A DNA stretch of 64,000 nt from Hyphomicrobium sp. D-2 (GCF_029872155.1 NZ_JARXLA010000002.1:744001-808000), one strand, 5' to 3'; counted from the first letter of the stretch, positions 27,601-37,171 are shown. A program made the numbers and translations. Notes: generated by a model not told the origin, from the letters alone.

Positions 27601-30600
27601 GTGCGCAGTCTCAGCGTCGCCGTCCCCTGCGGGCCGATGATCATTGCCGGAATGCTGGTGCAGGTGGATTTGCCTCCCGGCGTGCACGTCCAGGTCTGGT
27701 TGGGAACGAGGACGGCCTCGGGCGCGGCCTTGCCGTCGAGCGTCAGTTCCTCGTTGACGACGACCGGGCCGTTGAACGGGGCATCGCCTTCATTCTTGAT
27801 TGCGATGGTGAAGTTGCAGCCCCCGAGGTCGGAGCATTCGGCGGGGCCCGTCTTGGTGATGGTGAGCTTCGGCTGTCCTCCGGCTGGGTTCGGCTCCGGT
27901 TCAAGCGGGAGCGTGGCGCACGATGCAGCCGCAGCACCCTTCAACGTGGCGCAGTTCTTCACTTCTTTCACGGCGCCAATCCCGGCGCCGAGATCGAACG
28001 TGAGGCTCAACGGCGGAGCGGCGCCATTGGCCGCGATCTTCAGTTTCGCCGCGCATTTGAAGCCCTGTCCGTTCTTGGCGCACGACCATGGCGCAGCAGG
28101 CGCCGGTGTGATCGCAGTCGCGCCGAAGATGGCACCATCGCCAGTGATGGAATCGTCGAACTCAACGTCGCCGTCGAAGTCGTTGGCAGATGTGTTCTTG
28201 ATCGCGAACGTGAACGTGCAGGCTTTCTTGGCCTGGCAGGCCACGCCCGTTTTCAGCAGGGAGAGCTGTCCGGCCACGGATGGCTCGGGCTGCTCGTCCA
28301 CAACGGGCGGGGGAAGCGTCGGCTCGTTCGTTGGCGTACCCTGATCGTCGGGCGTGTTGGAATTCCACGCGATACACGAGGTGTTATCGTCGGGATTGGC
28401 GTCTTCGCTTGTCACGCCGGTCGATGGAACGACCTGAGGCGCGGCCGTGCCGGACGCTGCCGATGCGGCATTGTTAGCGGCATTGACGTCCGCGGCGTCC
28501 CCGTTGCTGACAGTTGCAGTAGCTGTGATCGGCCCCGCAGGCTCGGCAGGGAACGTCCCCCGCACTTCAAAACTCCTCTGCCCTTTCGGTGGCAGTTGGG
28601 GCGCAGTTGTAAAGTGCGTCGTGTTTCCTTCCTGGTTCGTAGCGACGCCGGGACCGGCACCCAGACCCGGATTGGTTCCGGCTATCGTGACGGAGAAGTT
28701 GGCGCCGACCGGCACTGTTCCAGAATTGGAAAGCGTCACGATCCACGAGCAATCGCGCACCGAACCGCGCTGGATGCACTGGGGCACGCCAGAGATGGCG
28801 ACGGCACGATCAAATCCGTTACTCGTGCTGGCGGGAAGATCGGGGAGCGGCGGCGGCTCCTGGGCTTTCGCAAGGTCCGGCCTTGCCGGTTCGCCGCCCT
28901 TGCCGGGCTTCACGGTAATGCAGTTTTCGACCGTGAGGCCGCCGGGCGGAACCGCAAAGGTGGCTTTGATCTGGTTGCTGAAGTCCTGCGGGCCAGGCGG
29001 GATCGTCGTCGCCCCGAAAGTATTCGGCTCTGTCGTGAATCCCGTTGCCGTCTTGTTGGCTGAAAAGCCGATATCGAATGACTGCGGTGCAACCGAGAAG
29101 CGGTCCTCGAAGATCACGTCGTTGGCAACGAACGGCACTAGCGAGGTGTTGGCGAGGTTGATGAGGTATTCGCACTCGGCCTTGTCGGCCGCGACCAGCT
29201 TGCAGGTCTGGGTTTTGGTCGGCGCGAGATTGGGCGCGTTAGGATCGGTCGTGCCGCCGCCGCCCTCGACAGGAGGAAAGGTTTCGCCACCGCCCCCATC
29301 GGCAGTCGTACCACCCCCGCCGCTATCCTCGACCGGTGGGAACGTTCCGCCGCCACCTCCTTCGGTGCCGCCCTCCGCAACCGGAGGAAATGCGCCGCCA
29401 CCCTCGACCGGTGGGCCGCCTTCGGCGATGGGCGGAAACCCTGCGTCGACGCCACATAGCAACAGTGCCGCCACGGCGCCGACGTGACCGCGAATGGCGG
29501 AGTCATCTTGTGCCGTAGTGTAATCGAGAAATGCGCTCTGCGTCGGTGGGACGTTCGCCGGGCGCACCAACTCCAAGGCGTTGAACTGCACGCCGCTGGC
29601 GATGCCTGCAAGCGTGTCGCCGGTGGCCGCCACGGTGGCGGAGCAGGTGTTGAGGTCAAGGAAGCCGTCGGGCTTGTAGCCGTATTGCAGGCTGACGCCG
29701 CCGCTGGCTGCATTGCTGTCATCGGCGGTGCCTATGGCGTAGATAGCGGGAACCTTGCTCCATAACCCGGGCGTGCCGGGGTCGTCTGGTGTCTCCTGCA
29801 CGTATCGCAGCACCTGCGCGCCGGGTTCGGTGAAGCTGCCGTAATCGTAGGGGTTTTGCACCGGGCTGCGCTGCGCGAGCAACATCCGCCCGGTGGCGTC
29901 AAAGGCGATGCTGGTGACGGGAAACGGCTTGGCCGCATCAACCGTAACCTCCAACCTCGGGTCGCCGAGGAAAGCGCCGCCACTTAGGCCGACGGACCAT
30001 ATCTCAGGGCCTTCAGCGACGGCGTAATAGAGGCGACCGTCGTGCACGGCCAGCGCATTGATGCGACGCGCGGTCTGGGTGAAGCCCCAAGTTGCGGGAT
30101 CGTCCGCCTTGAACGCGTTGCTCATGATTTCAAGGCGCTTGCCATCGTCTGACACTGCTTCCTTGCCAGCCGCGCGCAGTCCGGTAACTCCGTGGTCGTA
30201 TTGTCCGAGATCGGCGGCGTTGTATTCAAGGCTGAAGCGATGGATCAGGCCGGTGTCGAGGTCGGACGCATAGAGCGTGCGCGTTTTGCGGTCGTACGCC
30301 AATCCGCCGATGCCTGGTCCCGTGTTGGGGATGCCGGAAAAAGCGGTGTCGGCTAACAACGAGACAGCGCCAGTTGCGCCGTCGATCTTGTAGATCGCTC
30401 CAGGGCTATTGCTGGACAGGCTGCCGAACTGCCCCTCCATGAAGGTCGCGTCAGGTGTGCCAGCCTTCAAACGGTTCGGGTGCCCGTCGGCGGCGCGCCC
30501 CCCACCAACGATGCGCAGGCCGAAGGCGGACGTTGCTGCCGCAAAGATGCGTGGTGGGCCGCCGTTGTCGCTCGGATCGATTGCCAGCGCGAAGACCTGA

Positions 30601-30932
30601 CCAATGTCCTTGGCAGGCACAGCCAGTCGCAACGGCGCATTGACCAACTGGCCGGCGAGCGTGCCGTTGAGGCTCGATGCATCGAAAATGCGCAAGGATG
30701 GCGCGCTCACGTCGATGAAGGTTCGATCCAGAGGATCAACGCCTGGGGGAAGCTTGTCGCTGGCCAGCACCGTGCCGGAAAAGCCGGTGACGGCAACATC
30801 GCCTGCCTTAATCGCGGCAGTAGCCGGCGCTTCGCCAACGGTTTCGGCGGGGGAGCTGCCACTCATCACGAAAGTTGAAAATGCGACTACGACCGCGGCT
30901 CCAACCGGAGCCATCCATCGGGACACCTGCAT
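24687..30932 (-). CDS. Giant secreted protein with DUF11-like modules and cysteine-rich repeat tail
   Basis: A 2081-residue exported protein. A signal peptide (about 1-31) follows a GGAGGG ribosome-binding site. Residues 35-490 look like a beta-propeller-type domain (repeats such as GIGGLAYDRKTRTLYASDLD and ARRINALAVHDGRLYYAVAE). A Gly-rich linker (about 494-567) carries repeated FPPVEGGG-like units. Then come eight Ig-like DUF11-type modules (about 568-1697), each opening like LTITKTGPAEC and closing with CA or CV. The tail (about 1700-2081) is cysteine-rich with five copies of CxGARPIGNWPNCCPRGTHF. No transmembrane anchor, LPXTG or outer-membrane barrel is visible, so export beyond the periplasm would need another system. 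I know no function; an extracellular structural or adhesive role is inferred. Confidence 0.85.
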   Translation of the reverse strand: MQVSRWMAPVGAAVVVAFSTFVMSGSSPAETVGEAPATAAIKAGDVAVTGFSGTVLASDKLPPGVDPLDRTFIDVSAPSLRIFDASSLNGTLAGQLVNAPLRLAVPAKDIGQVFALAIDPSDNGGPPRIFAAATSAFGLRIVGGGRAADGHPNRLKAGTPDATFMEGQFGSLSSNSPGAIYKIDGATGAVSLLADTAFSGIPNTGPGIGGLAYDRKTRTLYASDLDTGLIHRFSLEYNAADLGQYDHGVTGLRAAGKEAVSDDGKRLEIMSNAFKADDPATWGFTQTARRINALAVHDGRLYYAVAEGPEIWSVGLSGGAFLGDPRLEVTVDAAKPFPVTSIAFDATGRMLLAQRSPVQNPYDYGSFTEPGAQVLRYVQETPDDPGTPGLWSKVPAIYAIGTADDSNAASGGVSLQYGYKPDGFLDLNTCSATVAATGDTLAGIASGVQFNALELVRPANVPPTQSAFLDYTTAQDDSAIRGHVGAVAALLLCGVDAGFPPIAEGGPPVEGGGAFPPVAEGGTEGGGGGTFPPVEDSGGGGTTADGGGGETFPPVEGGGGTTDPNAPNLAPTKTQTCKLVAADKAECEYLINLANTSLVPFVANDVIFEDRFSVAPQSFDIGFSANKTATGFTTEPNTFGATTIPPGPQDFSNQIKATFAVPPGGLTVENCITVKPGKGGEPARPDLAKAQEPPPLPDLPASTSNGFDRAVAISGVPQCIQRGSVRDCSWIVTLSNSGTVPVGANFSVTIAGTNPGLGAGPGVATNQEGNTTHFTTAPQLPPKGQRSFEVRGTFPAEPAGPITATATVSNGDAADVNAANNAASAASGTAAPQVVPSTGVTSEDANPDDNTSCIAWNSNTPDDQGTPTNEPTLPPPVVDEQPEPSVAGQLSLLKTGVACQAKKACTFTFAIKNTSANDFDGDVEFDDSITGDGAIFGATAITPAPAAPWSCAKNGQGFKCAAKLKIAANGAAPPLSLTFDLGAGIGAVKEVKNCATLKGAAAASCATLPLEPEPNPAGGQPKLTITKTGPAECSDLGGCNFTIAIKNEGDAPFNGPVVVNEELTLDGKAAPEAVLVPNQTWTCTPGGKSTCTSIPAMIIGPQGTATLRLRTVFSKQTGAKVMQNCASVVGAAAKSCVSVNLLQGPKLVLKKERVDSVCDPTCTFRVTATNVGNQTIKGPIKIVDFPRNIKNDFGLTDIKAEVVSATMVASVAKVSCNKPGNIWCDINSDLPPGVSTTFDLTTTVGLMEFTGENCVLPRDQIAGTVPAVCTAMSGQRAAGPNLAIEKRNFGTSKQGVDHCELKGECLFIIRVTNTGKSDFVGPIKINDTISLGAPELLQEGPGGNVGWNCTKAGAGGIGAASIDCTIPGAPNPLKPGTFVPLAPGKFIELGISVKPGKSWKDSNILKNCAELVGAPPNMGPIKSCASQKLDPFKVKVTKTGDQSCQPGSECRFELDIFNDEQIVHDDPVTVTDKLSGLSSAQIVSITPAAGADPFPCTPAPTHVPFTCTGHMNLTPGEHNKYVMIVRLPADASATSFSNCATVGSTDTLGAASEPACHSVQLAPPDQPFSLKIDKTGPATCAPGSECVFNLTLTNTGRAEHKGAVTLTDGLSGIDSMPIVSAAPSLPCTQQPQAIPFNCRTGDDFTLPAGAARKFTITARVPRSADTFTNCAFVAGGKASARDGAQPSSSCVTVRSPEKAEPTKPECKGGMMLTDDGLCACPSGTTWNGRNCITRDPTPQPVCKGARPIGVFPNCCPRGTHFERGACRPDKSDDGKPDGGASGVILPPTVCDGARPIGNWPNCCPRGTHFRRGACRPDKDDAGKDGGGSSGTKPPPAVCEGARPIGNWPNCCPRGTHFRRGACRPDKTDDGKPDGGASGIKLPVCEGARPIGNWPNCCPRGTHFRRGACRPDKPDDGKPDGGASGIKLPVCEGARPIGNWPNCCPRGTHFRRGACRPDKPDGGKEDGGSSGTKPGCPMGMTGTPPNCCPPGTRFQNGTCVKPTIKCPPGTHLSRSGQCVPNAEPTPTPSKTEEPKKARCSGGSRGTPPNCYCIPPSKFLGGRCRYIPIPGPSKNESDKIIVR
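25011..25709 (-). repeat. Five tandem repeats of 135-145 bp in the giant gene
   Basis: Five in-frame copies encode CxGARPIGxxPNCCPRGTHF followed by RRGACRPDK and an acidic Gly-rich spacer. The middle units are 138 bp (46 residues) and nearly identical at DNA level. The first copy, at the upstream side, is most diverged (VF for NW). Each unit has four cysteines (C, CC, C). Confidence 0.9.
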
Positions 30933-30995
30933 TCCAACCCTCCGCCAGACCTGACATCTCGCTGCCTGCGATCTTCTCAGGTTCGCGGGCGCGCT

Positions 30996-31017
30996 GCCTC
31001 AACCGTTCGGTTGAGGC
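30996..31017. other. Perfect hairpin GCCTCAACCG-TT-CGGTTGAGGC
   Basis: A ten-base-pair perfect stem with a two-base gap (a UUCG-type tetraloop if the inner pair opens). It lies between the 3' end of the autotransporter gene (31212) and the start of the giant gene (30932), so it could be a terminator for the former, though no U tract follows. Confidence 0.4.
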
Positions 31018-31211
31018 GCGGAGGATGATCCCGAAAATGGACTGGCAGCTTCGGCGGCATTTGAGATTTCTGCCGTCTCAGGTAGCCTTGTCTTTTGCTG
31101 AAGACGTTGGTCGCGAACTACGGGATCATCGCGGCGGCAGCGCTCGTCGGCAACTTCGAGCCGCGGCGTCCGCTTATCCTCTCGAAGCGTCAGGGCGATT
31201 GTCTCTCCGGC

Positions 31212-34200
31212 TCACCAAGCGACTTTGACGCCGAGTTTGCCGTCGTAGGCGTTGCCGTCTGCATGTTCGCCGATGCCGACGAGATAGGATGCGTTGGCAT
31301 AGATGGCCGCGCCGTCGCCGATGTCGGTGGAAAAGCCGGTGTTGATCTCGAACGTGGTGCCGCCCATGTCAGCCGCGAACGGAATGAAGCCGGTGGCAGA
31401 CGAGAACTTCGTCTTTGGATCGCCGAGGAACTCATACCAGAAGTTGGGTCGCACCCATGCGGTGAAGGTAGATGGTGCTCCGGTCAGCCAGGTCGGGGTG
31501 CCGAAGTCCTGCGCAAAGCGCACACCCACACGCCCCACCAGTGAATTGACGTTACCGAAGTGCACCTGTGCGGCGACATCGGATCCGTTGCTGAGGTTGA
31601 CGGTCTGATAGGCGAGCTGCGCCTGTGGCTCGATGCTGAAGCCGCCGGGTCCGGTGTAAACCGGATAGCCACCTTCGAGTGATGCACCGAAGGCGCCGCC
31701 ATCTGTTTTCATCTTCGGGATGCGGTTGGACTTAGCGTCAATATCGTACCACGATCCTAACAGCAGCGCGTCGACGTAGGCGTTCTCAGGTGTGTAGTGG
31801 GTCCAGTAAACGCCCCATGAGTACGCCATGAAGCTGTTCTCGCCCGCCTTGCCATCGCCGATGTGCCGCACATCGCCGGAGCCGTGACCAATGGCGAAGA
31901 ACGCACCGGCATGATTGCGTGATGTCCCGACATCGCCGTCGCGATAAAGATCCATACCGCCCTGGAAGGCCCAGAAGTCATAGTCGTACTTCGGGCCGGC
32001 GCCGTAGATGCCACCCTTACCGCCGTCGCGATCCCCATGCTGGCCGATCACACGCGCCCACGCTGCATTTGGTGCGCCTTCAGCGTATGAACTGACCGCC
32101 GTACCGCGCCGTTCGTGCAGTGTGTCCAGCATCAGACGGCCATAGAGCAGCGTCATCGCCGGCACGGCTGCATAGAGCGAGGTTTCCTGCCGCCAATCAG
32201 GGATGTCGTCGCCACACACCGGTGCTGATGGATCCAGCGCGCAATCGAGCTCTGAACGCAGGTACCAATTATCGGGATTGGCACCGTTCTCACCGCCGCG
32301 GTAGAGCGAATATTCATACGGACCGGCGACGACGGGGCCGGCCAGCGCGAACAAGCCTGGCACCGTCGCTCCGTTAAGTGCGTCAACAATGAGAATGCCG
32401 TCCAACCGCGTGAGATCACCACCACCGCCGACGTTATTGACCGACAGCAACGAGGTGCCAATCGCGTTGCCGCCATCGATCACCAGCCTATCGGATGACG
32501 ATCCATCGCTGCCAAGATGTGTATTGACACCAAGCGTGCCGCCCGCGCCGAGGTAATCGTTGACCGTCAAGGTTTTGAACGGTCCCGCGCTCGAACCCGG
32601 CGGCGTGAACTGCACAAGGCTGCCCGCAGCGTTATCCAGAAATGAGATGTTGGAATCGCCCGTTACGTTCCAGCGCGAGTTGGTAAGAGCGACAATGGAG
32701 ACGCCGCCAGCTGCCGTGGTTGCTGAACCGTTCAGTGTCGATCCCGTCGCGTCGATGCCCAAAGTCGCTGCGGCGCCGACATTCAGCAACTCGTTGCCAC
32801 CGGTCACCGTCGAGCTTGTGAGGGACGCTTGCAACGTCCCGCCAGTAACATTGAAACCGGCACCGTCAGCCGCTGTCACAGTGCTGTCGGTTATGGTGAT
32901 GCTACTTGGATCGGGACCAACAGCATAAACGGCTGCAGAGTTCGCTCCAGATGTGGCTATCGTGGCGTCCGCGATCGTTACACTTGCATCGTAAAGAGCT
33001 ATCGCCGCTGCTTCACCGCCGCTTGTCACGATGGAAGAGCCACCTAAAACTTGGGCTGTGGAACTCATTACAAAAAGACCAGACGCGCCATATCCAGTCG
33101 TCGAGATCTGAGTGCCGTTCCGCAACGTAATGTTGCTGCCAAATCCTGCGCTGGCTGCGGTCGAAAAATCGCCTGATGTGCGAGCGACAACGGCGTCGGC
33201 TACTATGCTGCCACCGTTCAACGCATAAAGTGCTGAGGAGCTGTCACCTGAGGTCGTAACCTGCGTACCGTTTGTCAGCGTGATCAGGCTGTCGCTTCCA
33301 AACGCATAAGCGCCATAGCCATTGCCTGAACTCGAGGTGTTGACCGTAACTGCATCGGCCACGATCTCGCCGGCGTCAAAAGCATGAAGGCCATTGCCGC
33401 TCCCCGTAGTGATGATGTCTGTTCCGTTCAGAAGTGTCACTTTGCTGCCCGAACCTTCAGCCCGTGCGCCGTCCGATCCAGAGCCCGAGGTGCTGACCGT
33501 GACACCATCGGCCAAGATCTCACCGGAGTTCAAAGCATGGAGGCCATATGCACTGCCACCCGAAGTGGTGATCTGTGTACCATCGAGGATAGAAATCGCC
33601 GAACTGGAACCGACCGCGTGGGCTCCGTAGGCGTTAGTGCCTACAGTGCTGATGGCGCTGTTTGCGTTGACGTTCACCCTTCCGCCTGTTTCCGCATGCG
33701 CACCGTGGGCACCGTCGCCTTGGGTGGAGACTTGAGCGCGCTCCAGAGAAACAAGCGAACCGGCATCCGACGCCCACGCACCATGGGCGCTATTTCCCAC
33801 AGTACTGATGGTGCTGTCGTCAGTGAGTACTAAGCCGCCTGTTTCGGCATGCAGGCCATGCGCGCCGACACCCTGGGTGGACACCTCAACGCCCTGCAGC
33901 GACGTAATCGTATTTGCCCCCGATGCCCACGCGCCATGGGCGTTGGCACCCGCAGTACTAACGGTGGTACCGCCCTGCGCGGCGACGTGGCCATCTGTTT
34001 CAGCATGCAGGCCATGTGCGCCGACACCCTGGGTGGACACCTCGACGCCCGATACCGAAGCAACCGCGCCCACGCCTGAGGACCATGCGCCGTGGGCATC
34101 GATGCCGGCTGTATTTATGGTGCCGCCTGCCGCACTGACTGTTCCACCTGTTTCCGCATGCAGCGCATGGCTGCCGTCGCTCTGGGTAGAGATTTCGGCG

Positions 34201-35108
34201 TCATACGTCGAAACAACCGTATTGTCTCCCGCTGAACGAATAGCGAAAGCCAACCCACCCGCCGTGCTCACCTGACCCCCATAAACGGTGACGAGCCCGC
34301 CAGACGTTGCGTTCAATCCATACGCGTTATCGTTTCCAGTCTCGATCTCAACGCTCTGCAAGACCATGACAGCAGCATCGGATGCAACGGCCGCGTGTGC
34401 CCCAAGACCGGTTGTGCGAACTGCGCCGCCATCGGCGGCAATCGTGCTGCCCAAAGAAGCAAACAGGCCATAGGTGCTGTCACCTGTGGTGGTGATCTGG
34501 GTCCCGTTGCTCAATGCTATAAGCGAGCCGGCATCTGCTGCGCGCGCGCCGTATGCACCTGCGCCTGAAGTGTTCACCGTAATCGAATTGCCTGTGATCT
34601 GCCCGCCATTAAAAGCATAGAGACCGTCTGCGCCGATTCCGGTTGTGGTGATCACCACCCCGTTGCCAAGCATGACGGTCGAACCAGAATTCAGCGCTAT
34701 GGCTGCGAAAGCTCGTTGCCCCGAAGTGCTAACCGTCACCGCGTCTGCTGTGATACTTGCGCCGGTAAATGCAAAAAGCGCGTCTGCATCATCGCCCGAA
34801 GTGGTAACCGTTGAGCCCGGCTGATTGAGCATGATGCTTCCGCCCAATTCTGAATAGACGGCATGCGCATGACCTCCGCTTGTTATCGCGGTCAACAATC
34901 CGTCGGTGACAATCGTGCCACCATTGAGTGCCCATAGGGCGTATCCTGCGCTTGCCGTCGCCGGACTTGTATCAATGAGGCCATTGGCCGTTAGATTCTG
35001 ACCCGTGTCGGCCTTGACCTGCTGCGCTTGCGTGCCGGACGCCTGCATTGCTGCGAGCATCGCGATGATCGAAACTGCACAGCCGTGCGTATGCCATGAA
35101 CGCATCAT
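31212..35108 (-). CDS. Autotransporter (type Va secretion) with repetitive beta-helix passenger
   Basis: A 1298-residue self-exporting surface protein. The signal peptide spans about residues 1-28 (MMRSWHTHGCAVSIIAMLAA). The passenger (about 30-980) is made of short ITTTG/VSTSG-type rungs such as ADAVTVSTSGQRAFAAIALN, as in a right-handed beta-helix. A region with 52-residue repeats is listed separately. The C-terminal beta-barrel (about 1020-1298) has the usual GxxxGRxGVRFA strand and ends LGVKVAW. I chose the ATG at 35108 (or the adjacent 35105) because GAGAGGAAC lies just upstream and the signal peptide begins there; the frame is open to 35174. The function, probably adhesion, is inferred. 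Confidence 0.88.
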   Translation of the reverse strand: MMRSWHTHGCAVSIIAMLAAMQASGTQAQQVKADTGQNLTANGLIDTSPATASAGYALWALNGGTIVTDGLLTAITSGGHAHAVYSELGGSIMLNQPGSTVTTSGDDADALFAFTGASITADAVTVSTSGQRAFAAIALNSGSTVMLGNGVVITTTGIGADGLYAFNGGQITGNSITVNTSGAGAYGARAADAGSLIALSNGTQITTTGDSTYGLFASLGSTIAADGGAVRTTGLGAHAAVASDAAVMVLQSVEIETGNDNAYGLNATSGGLVTVYGGQVSTAGGLAFAIRSAGDNTVVSTYDAEISTQSDGSHALHAETGGTVSAAGGTINTAGIDAHGAWSSGVGAVASVSGVEVSTQGVGAHGLHAETDGHVAAQGGTTVSTAGANAHGAWASGANTITSLQGVEVSTQGVGAHGLHAETGGLVLTDDSTISTVGNSAHGAWASDAGSLVSLERAQVSTQGDGAHGAHAETGGRVNVNANSAISTVGTNAYGAHAVGSSSAISILDGTQITTSGGSAYGLHALNSGEILADGVTVSTSGSGSDGARAEGSGSKVTLLNGTDIITTGSGNGLHAFDAGEIVADAVTVNTSSSGNGYGAYAFGSDSLITLTNGTQVTTSGDSSSALYALNGGSIVADAVVARTSGDFSTAASAGFGSNITLRNGTQISTTGYGASGLFVMSSTAQVLGGSSIVTSGGEAAAIALYDASVTIADATIATSGANSAAVYAVGPDPSSITITDSTVTAADGAGFNVTGGTLQASLTSSTVTGGNELLNVGAAATLGIDATGSTLNGSATTAAGGVSIVALTNSRWNVTGDSNISFLDNAAGSLVQFTPPGSSAGPFKTLTVNDYLGAGGTLGVNTHLGSDGSSSDRLVIDGGNAIGTSLLSVNNVGGGGDLTRLDGILIVDALNGATVPGLFALAGPVVAGPYEYSLYRGGENGANPDNWYLRSELDCALDPSAPVCGDDIPDWRQETSLYAAVPAMTLLYGRLMLDTLHERRGTAVSSYAEGAPNAAWARVIGQHGDRDGGKGGIYGAGPKYDYDFWAFQGGMDLYRDGDVGTSRNHAGAFFAIGHGSGDVRHIGDGKAGENSFMAYSWGVYWTHYTPENAYVDALLLGSWYDIDAKSNRIPKMKTDGGAFGASLEGGYPVYTGPGGFSIEPQAQLAYQTVNLSNGSDVAAQVHFGNVNSLVGRVGVRFAQDFGTPTWLTGAPSTFTAWVRPNFWYEFLGDPKTKFSSATGFIPFAADMGGTTFEINTGFSTDIGDGAAIYANASYLVGIGEHADGNAYDGKLGVKVAW
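33620..34200 (-). repeat. 52-residue (156-bp) passenger repeats in the autotransporter
   Basis: About three to four units of the form VEVSTQGVGAHGLHAETDGH followed by a TVSTAG...AHGAWAS half. Two exact-spaced copies start at 33841 and 33997 on the plus strand, 156 bases apart, and differ at few positions. Each unit contains two beta-helix rungs. Confidence 0.75.
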
Positions 35109-35913
35109 GACCGTTCCTCTCGGAAAACAGTGTCCGGCCATGCCGATGAAAGCTGGGAATGCGGCGCTGTGCATCGCATCAGTGTGCCTGACGCGCTAGC
35201 TGGGCGTGCTATGAACGTGGCTAGAGCACTGGACGTCATCGTGCGCCATGGAGCGAACTCCAACTGATCTGAACACAGAACAGCATCAGTGATTCGCCAA
35301 ACGCGCAGATCTGCGATTAGCGGCACCAAAGCGTTATAATCAGTATCGTCGCAAAATTCACACAGTCCACTGACTGTTATACATTATCCTGAGCTCGGTC
35401 AGAATGCCTGCTGAAGTCAAGGTCCGATATCGACGCGCCGTCGATATCTCAAAACGCCGAGTGCCCGCCCTGCCCTTCACTGCTTCGTCGTCAACATGAA
35501 AAGCTTGTGCGTACATGCGATGGCCAATCGCAATGGTGCTTTTGCGATTGCTGCGTCTGCGGGCTATTGCAGCCGCCGCCAATCATATCCGTTATTCGAG
35601 GCAGACCGGTCGAAGCGGCCGATGGTTTGATGAGCGCTCGTCACCCTGGTTGTGTAAATAAAAACTGCGCTCTATATGGGTACTCTGACCATTCTCGGGC
35701 GTGGTCACGAAGCGGATCGTCGATGGAGCAGATCGTGGCAATCGACGCTCCCGCCGCGGTGATTTCCGCCCTTCTCCAATGTCCTGTAGCTCTGTTATCT
35801 CCACGCCTTCTTCAGGCGCGTATGACCGCACCCCAACAGCGTGTAGGTTTATCAAAGAGGCGGACGATCCGTGGGCTTGCCGCACGGATTTGCCTTAGCC
35901 ACTCGCAAAAGCA
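35109..35913. other. Intergenic region between autotransporter and flavoprotein genes
   Basis: About 800 bases between two divergent genes. I see no gene with family-like sequence, no tRNA and no clear terminator. The AT-rich part around 35330-35400 may contain the autotransporter promoter. Confidence 0.6.
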
Positions 35914-37116
35914 ATGAGGCAAGCTCGGTTCGTGAGCCAGACACCACCCAGAAACTATGATGCGATCGTGATCGGCGCCGGCGCGGCCGGGATGATGTGC
36001 GCGTCCACCGCAGGCCAGCGCGGACGCTCCGTTCTGCTGATCGACCATGCCAATGAGGCCGGGAAGAAAATCCTCATTTCTGGCGGCGGCCGCTGCAATT
36101 TTACCAATCTGCACACGTCGCCGGAGCGCTTCATTTCCGCCAACCGGCACTTTGCCAAGTCGGCGCTACGACGCTTTCGCCCCGAAGATTTTGTCGAGCT
36201 GGTCGAGCGCCATCACATCGCCTGGCACGAGAAGACGCTGGGTCAGCTGTTTTGCGACGGCTCCGCCAAACAGATCGTCGCCATGCTGCTGCACGAATGC
36301 GCAAGAGGGCACGTGGAGCTGCGGTTGGGGCGCCAAGTAAGCAAGCTCGAACATGCCGACGGCGTTTACCGCATTAACTGCGGCGATGAGATGGTGACCG
36401 CGCCCGCACTCGTTATCGCCACGGGCGGTCCGTCCATTCCGAAAATGGGCGCGACTGGATTTGCCTATGACATCGCCCGCAAGTTCGGCCTCACGGTCGT
36501 TGAACCCAGACCCGCGCTCGTACCGTTGACGCTTGGCAGCGACGAAGCCCTGTTCAAGTCGCTGTCCGGCGTCGCTACCGATGTCGTTGCACGTTGCGGC
36601 AAGGTCGAATTTCACGAAGCTGCGCTGTTCACTCACCGAGGTTTGTCCGGCCCAGCCATCCTGCAAATATCTTCGTATTGGAAGCAAGGCGAGGAGATCG
36701 GAATCGACTTTCTGCCACCCGGATCAGCTCGGCTCGTCGACGCAAAGCGCACGCACCCCCGTTCCGCGTTGCGCTCGGTGCTGGCGCATACTTTGCCAGC
36801 GCGTCTTGCTGAGGCTCTGGATGAACGCATCGGACTTGGTGGAGAGCTGGCGAACAGCCCCGACCGGGTTCTTGAAGCCGTTCAGCGGCAGCTTTCTGAC
36901 TGGCGGTTTCGTCCCAACGGCACAGAAGGCTTTGCCAAAGCTGAGGTTACGGCCGGCGGGATCAGCACCGATGAATTGTCATCGCAGACGATGGAAGCCA
37001 AGAATGTCCGGGGGCTGTACGCAATCGGCGAAGCCGTGGACGTAACGGGTTGGCTCGGTGGTTACAATTTTCAATGGGCGTGGGCCAGCGGCGTGGCGGC
37101 AGGGATTGCTCTCTAG
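35914..37116 (+). CDS. BaiN/YhiN-type FAD-dependent oxidoreductase (HI0933 family)
   Basis: A 400-residue flavoprotein. The FAD-binding Rossmann motif is AIVIGAGAAGMMCA (about residues 17-30), the family signature is GKKILISGGGRCNFTN, and the second dinucleotide region is ALVIATGGPSIPKMGATG. The C terminus has the closing FAD contact GLYAIGEAVDVTGWLGGYNFQ. The family includes BaiN, a bile-acid 3-dehydro reductase, but most members have no assigned substrate. The ATG at 35914 has a weak ribosome-binding site; GTG at 35932 is an alternative. It is alone on the plus strand between two autotransporter genes and ends at a strong terminator. Confidence 0.92.
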   Translation: MRQARFVSQTPPRNYDAIVIGAGAAGMMCASTAGQRGRSVLLIDHANEAGKKILISGGGRCNFTNLHTSPERFISANRHFAKSALRRFRPEDFVELVERHHIAWHEKTLGQLFCDGSAKQIVAMLLHECARGHVELRLGRQVSKLEHADGVYRINCGDEMVTAPALVIATGGPSIPKMGATGFAYDIARKFGLTVVEPRPALVPLTLGSDEALFKSLSGVATDVVARCGKVEFHEAALFTHRGLSGPAILQISSYWKQGEEIGIDFLPPGSARLVDAKRTHPRSALRSVLAHTLPARLAEALDERIGLGGELANSPDRVLEAVQRQLSDWRFRPNGTEGFAKAEVTAGGISTDELSSQTMEAKNVRGLYAIGEAVDVTGWLGGYNFQWAWASGVAAGIAL

Positions 37117-37171
37117 GTATTAACGGTCAGCCGACTGCCCACTTAGCTATTGCCACGCAGATAGTCATGAG

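Noticed and set aside
28447-29487. 346-codon plus-strand open frame
   Set aside because: Antisense to the DUF11-like modules and Gly-rich linker; the product is low-complexity and unlike any family.
35507-35917. Possible small gene in the 800-base gap before the flavoprotein
   Set aside because: The translated sequence is cysteine- and serine-rich without family similarity, and another frame on the opposite strand is equally open.
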